A stretch of DNA of 64,000 nt from NCBI RefSeq assembly GCF_028583425.1, contig NC_072790.1:63512052-63576051 (forward strand), read 5' to 3'. Both the position numbers and the translations under genes were made by a program. This DNA is from Eublepharis macularius. Taxonomy: Eukaryota; Chordata; Lepidosauria; Squamata; Eublepharidae. This document shows, piece by piece, positions 39,101-42,100 of the stretch. The notes under the pieces are model-generated. The model saw only the letters and a program-made list of their open reading frames with translations. It was not told the origin of the DNA and ran no database searches. Position 1 is the first letter of the stretch. The number at the start of each line of letters is the position of its first letter.

Positions 39101-42100
39101 TTTGGGCTTGAATAAACTAGTGTCATCTGCAAATATGGCCAGTTAGTGCTCACCCCCATTCTGGATCATTTACGGACAAGTTAAATATCAACAGTTAACT
39201 CAAATTCCTGGAGAATTACACGGCTGCTCACTCAATTGCAGGCACTGCCATTTACTGCTATTCTTTGCTTCCTGTTGTGTAACATAATCCATGAAACGAC
39301 CCCGCCCTGTTATCCCATGGCTGCTAAACTTACTCAAGAGCCTTTTTAAAAGATATGTCAAAAGAAGTCCAAATGTACTATGTCTTACCAGATAACTCAT
39401 CAACATGCCTTAACATATTCAGAGAATGCAGAATGGTTGAAGCAGAACTTCCCTTTGCAAAAGCGATGATGACTTTTCATCAATGGGGCTTATTCTTCTA
39501 TATGCTATATCATCATGCCAGCTCCCATAGCCTTCCTGCCTGTAGAGGCTTCTGTGGAGTGATTGTGTAAGAGTACTAGTAGTAGCTGCTGTATGAGGCA
39601 TTGGCCTTAGCTTCAATCTTGCAGCAACAAAATGAGTGTGTTCTTGTACTGATACGCTTTTTCCTTGGGCATCCATTTGAAGAAAAAGAACCATTCAAAG
39701 AACAAGACAACCAAATTCCAACCTGAATGTATTGTTAAGAACTGATTTATAAATATACGTTAATGGCAAGAGAAGCCATTCACATTTTTCAGTGGATTGG
39801 TTTCAGCATTAACCAGAGTGCTTCAGGAGGATTTATTTTCCTTAGCGGTATTAAATCAGCTAAAGTAGATGCTTATGTTTGAGAACTTGAGCTGAGGGGA
39901 CATGTCAAAGAGTCAAGTGATGAAAGGAATGGGGCCAGGGTCAGGAACACGGGTTTCTAGAGAAATATAACATCACAAGGTCAATCCTTAGCCTGTTGGT
40001 TCCAGACATTATTGTTGTAATCATGTTTTCCTAGTATGAAAAAGGGCTCGAGCTTTGTAGATATGCTATTTGATTATAGCTGTACGCCACCTTTTTTAGT
40101 AATGTAACTGAAAACAAATATTTCAGTGGCAATAGTGATGTTTGTGTGCCAATTTTCTATTGTGACATTTAGTATTAAATAACAGTACATTTTACAGGTA
40201 GAATTGGTAAAGGGATGTGTTAAAATGGCTATAGCTTTCATGAGCTAGATCTGAATATTTTTCACATATTCCAGTGAAAAATTTGGGAGATTGCTGGTAG
40301 CAACAATTTACCATTTGGGGTACCTGACAAAGGGAATTTTGAATCTTGAAAGCTTATACCCGGAAAACCTTGTTGATCTTTAAACTGCTACTAGACTTAC
40401 ATCTTGCTCTTCTACTGCAGACAAACACAGCTACCCACCTGAAATCATTTGGGGCAAGAAATTACATGGCCAAACATGAAATTCCAGCCACTGTATTGTA
40501 CAGATTCTTATGGTTGCTACATGCTAATGTATTTGAGGCGAGGCTATGGTTAAGTGGTAGAGCATCTGCTTAGAATGCAGAAGGTCTCAAGTTCAATCCC
40601 TGGCATCCCTAGTTAAAAGGATCTGGTAGTACGTGATGTAAAAGACTTTTTCATAAGACCCTGGAGAGCTGTTGCCACTCTAGGTAGAAAATACTGCCTT
40701 TATGCCTGTCAGGCAGAGTAGGTAAATAAAGCGCAGTGAAGTCACACTGTGCTGATTATAGAGGTTAAAAAGTGTATTTAGGAACTACATACTTGAGAGT
40801 AAAGGAGAGAGATAGAAATAGGTCCTCACTATCTGACTACATCTTAGAGAAGAGGAAGGGTACCAGGAGAGAGAAGAAGCAGGATATTGCCTTGTTTAGC
40901 CCAATAGGAGACAAGACAAGGAGATGACCCCCAGGAAGCAAGAGAGATGCTCTCCTCACTGTCCTAACTAAGTGATCCTTGCTGCCCCCTGTATGGAAGG
41001 CTCTTCTTTCCTTCTTCCTTCCTTCTTTGTTGGACACCAGACATTGCAATTTCCAACAATGCCAATAGTCTGATTCAGCTTAAGGCAGTCTTCATGTGTA
41101 TTCTTGCATGTGCATTTTAACAAAACCTTAAACTGATCTTTTAAAATTCTACCCTTTTGGTGGTTTATGCATAATCAAATATGGATACAAGTAACATAAG
41201 TAGCCCTGTCAAAAACAAAAGAAATGTTTTTCCCATTGTGCCACGTATATTTATCTGCCCACTGAGGTTACAGCTGCATGGGTTTAGAGGGGAAAATATC
41301 ATGAAACGGAGGGTGAACTCTATAGGGTTGCCAAGTCCCCTTACCCTGCCTGCAGGAAGGAGGGACCCAGCACTCACCTTTTGAGAGTGCTTGAGTGCAT
41401 GTAACACACATGCCCACTCCCAGCACAGCTTAATGATGCCACTTCTGAGAGTGATGTCATCATATCAGCATTGCCCGCCGCTGAGCGCAATGACTTCACT
41501 TCAGGAAATGACTCATCATCACGCTCATGGGGAGCACACTGGCTGCGCACTGGCCCAGGTTTTTTGCCTCCCAGGCGCATTCCCCAGGGCCTCCCCCCCC
41601 CACAAGCCAGGTGAGTGGCAGTGGGGAGCAGAGGCTGGGAGCAGAGGCTGGGGACAGGCAGCCTACAACTCTAGTCCATGAAAGCTTGTGCTTAGTCTTA
41701 CTCTTTAAGGCACAACTGGCTTCTTTTTTGTTTTTGCCGTGAAAAACATGTCAACTTCTCTAGCATAGACATGTGGGAGGGGGGCACATTTGGATCAGAA
41801 CTTCAGCTAAAGGCATTTTATGCTTTCCCCTTGCAGCATTTTTCTGACTTGAAATGTCTCCTGGGAGCTGTTATTTGTCCCCCTTGGAGAAGCTTGTGAG
41901 TACACTTATGTTTCCCCAACAGGGCAAAGAGCTGCTCCCTGTGTTCATGTCAGGCTGGGAAATCAGTGTTGGAGGGGGGAGACTTAAGCACCCTCTCCAT
42001 ACATGCCATCATTCCAGTCCAAATTGGGCCCTCACATGCCTGAGAATCAGGGCTTTTCTTCAGCTGGAATGCGGTGGAACGGAGTTATTGCACATCTTGA

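Noticed and set aside
40537..40610. Possible tRNA gene
   Set aside because: A- and B-box-like words are present, but the sequence continues into a typical SINE body and tail.
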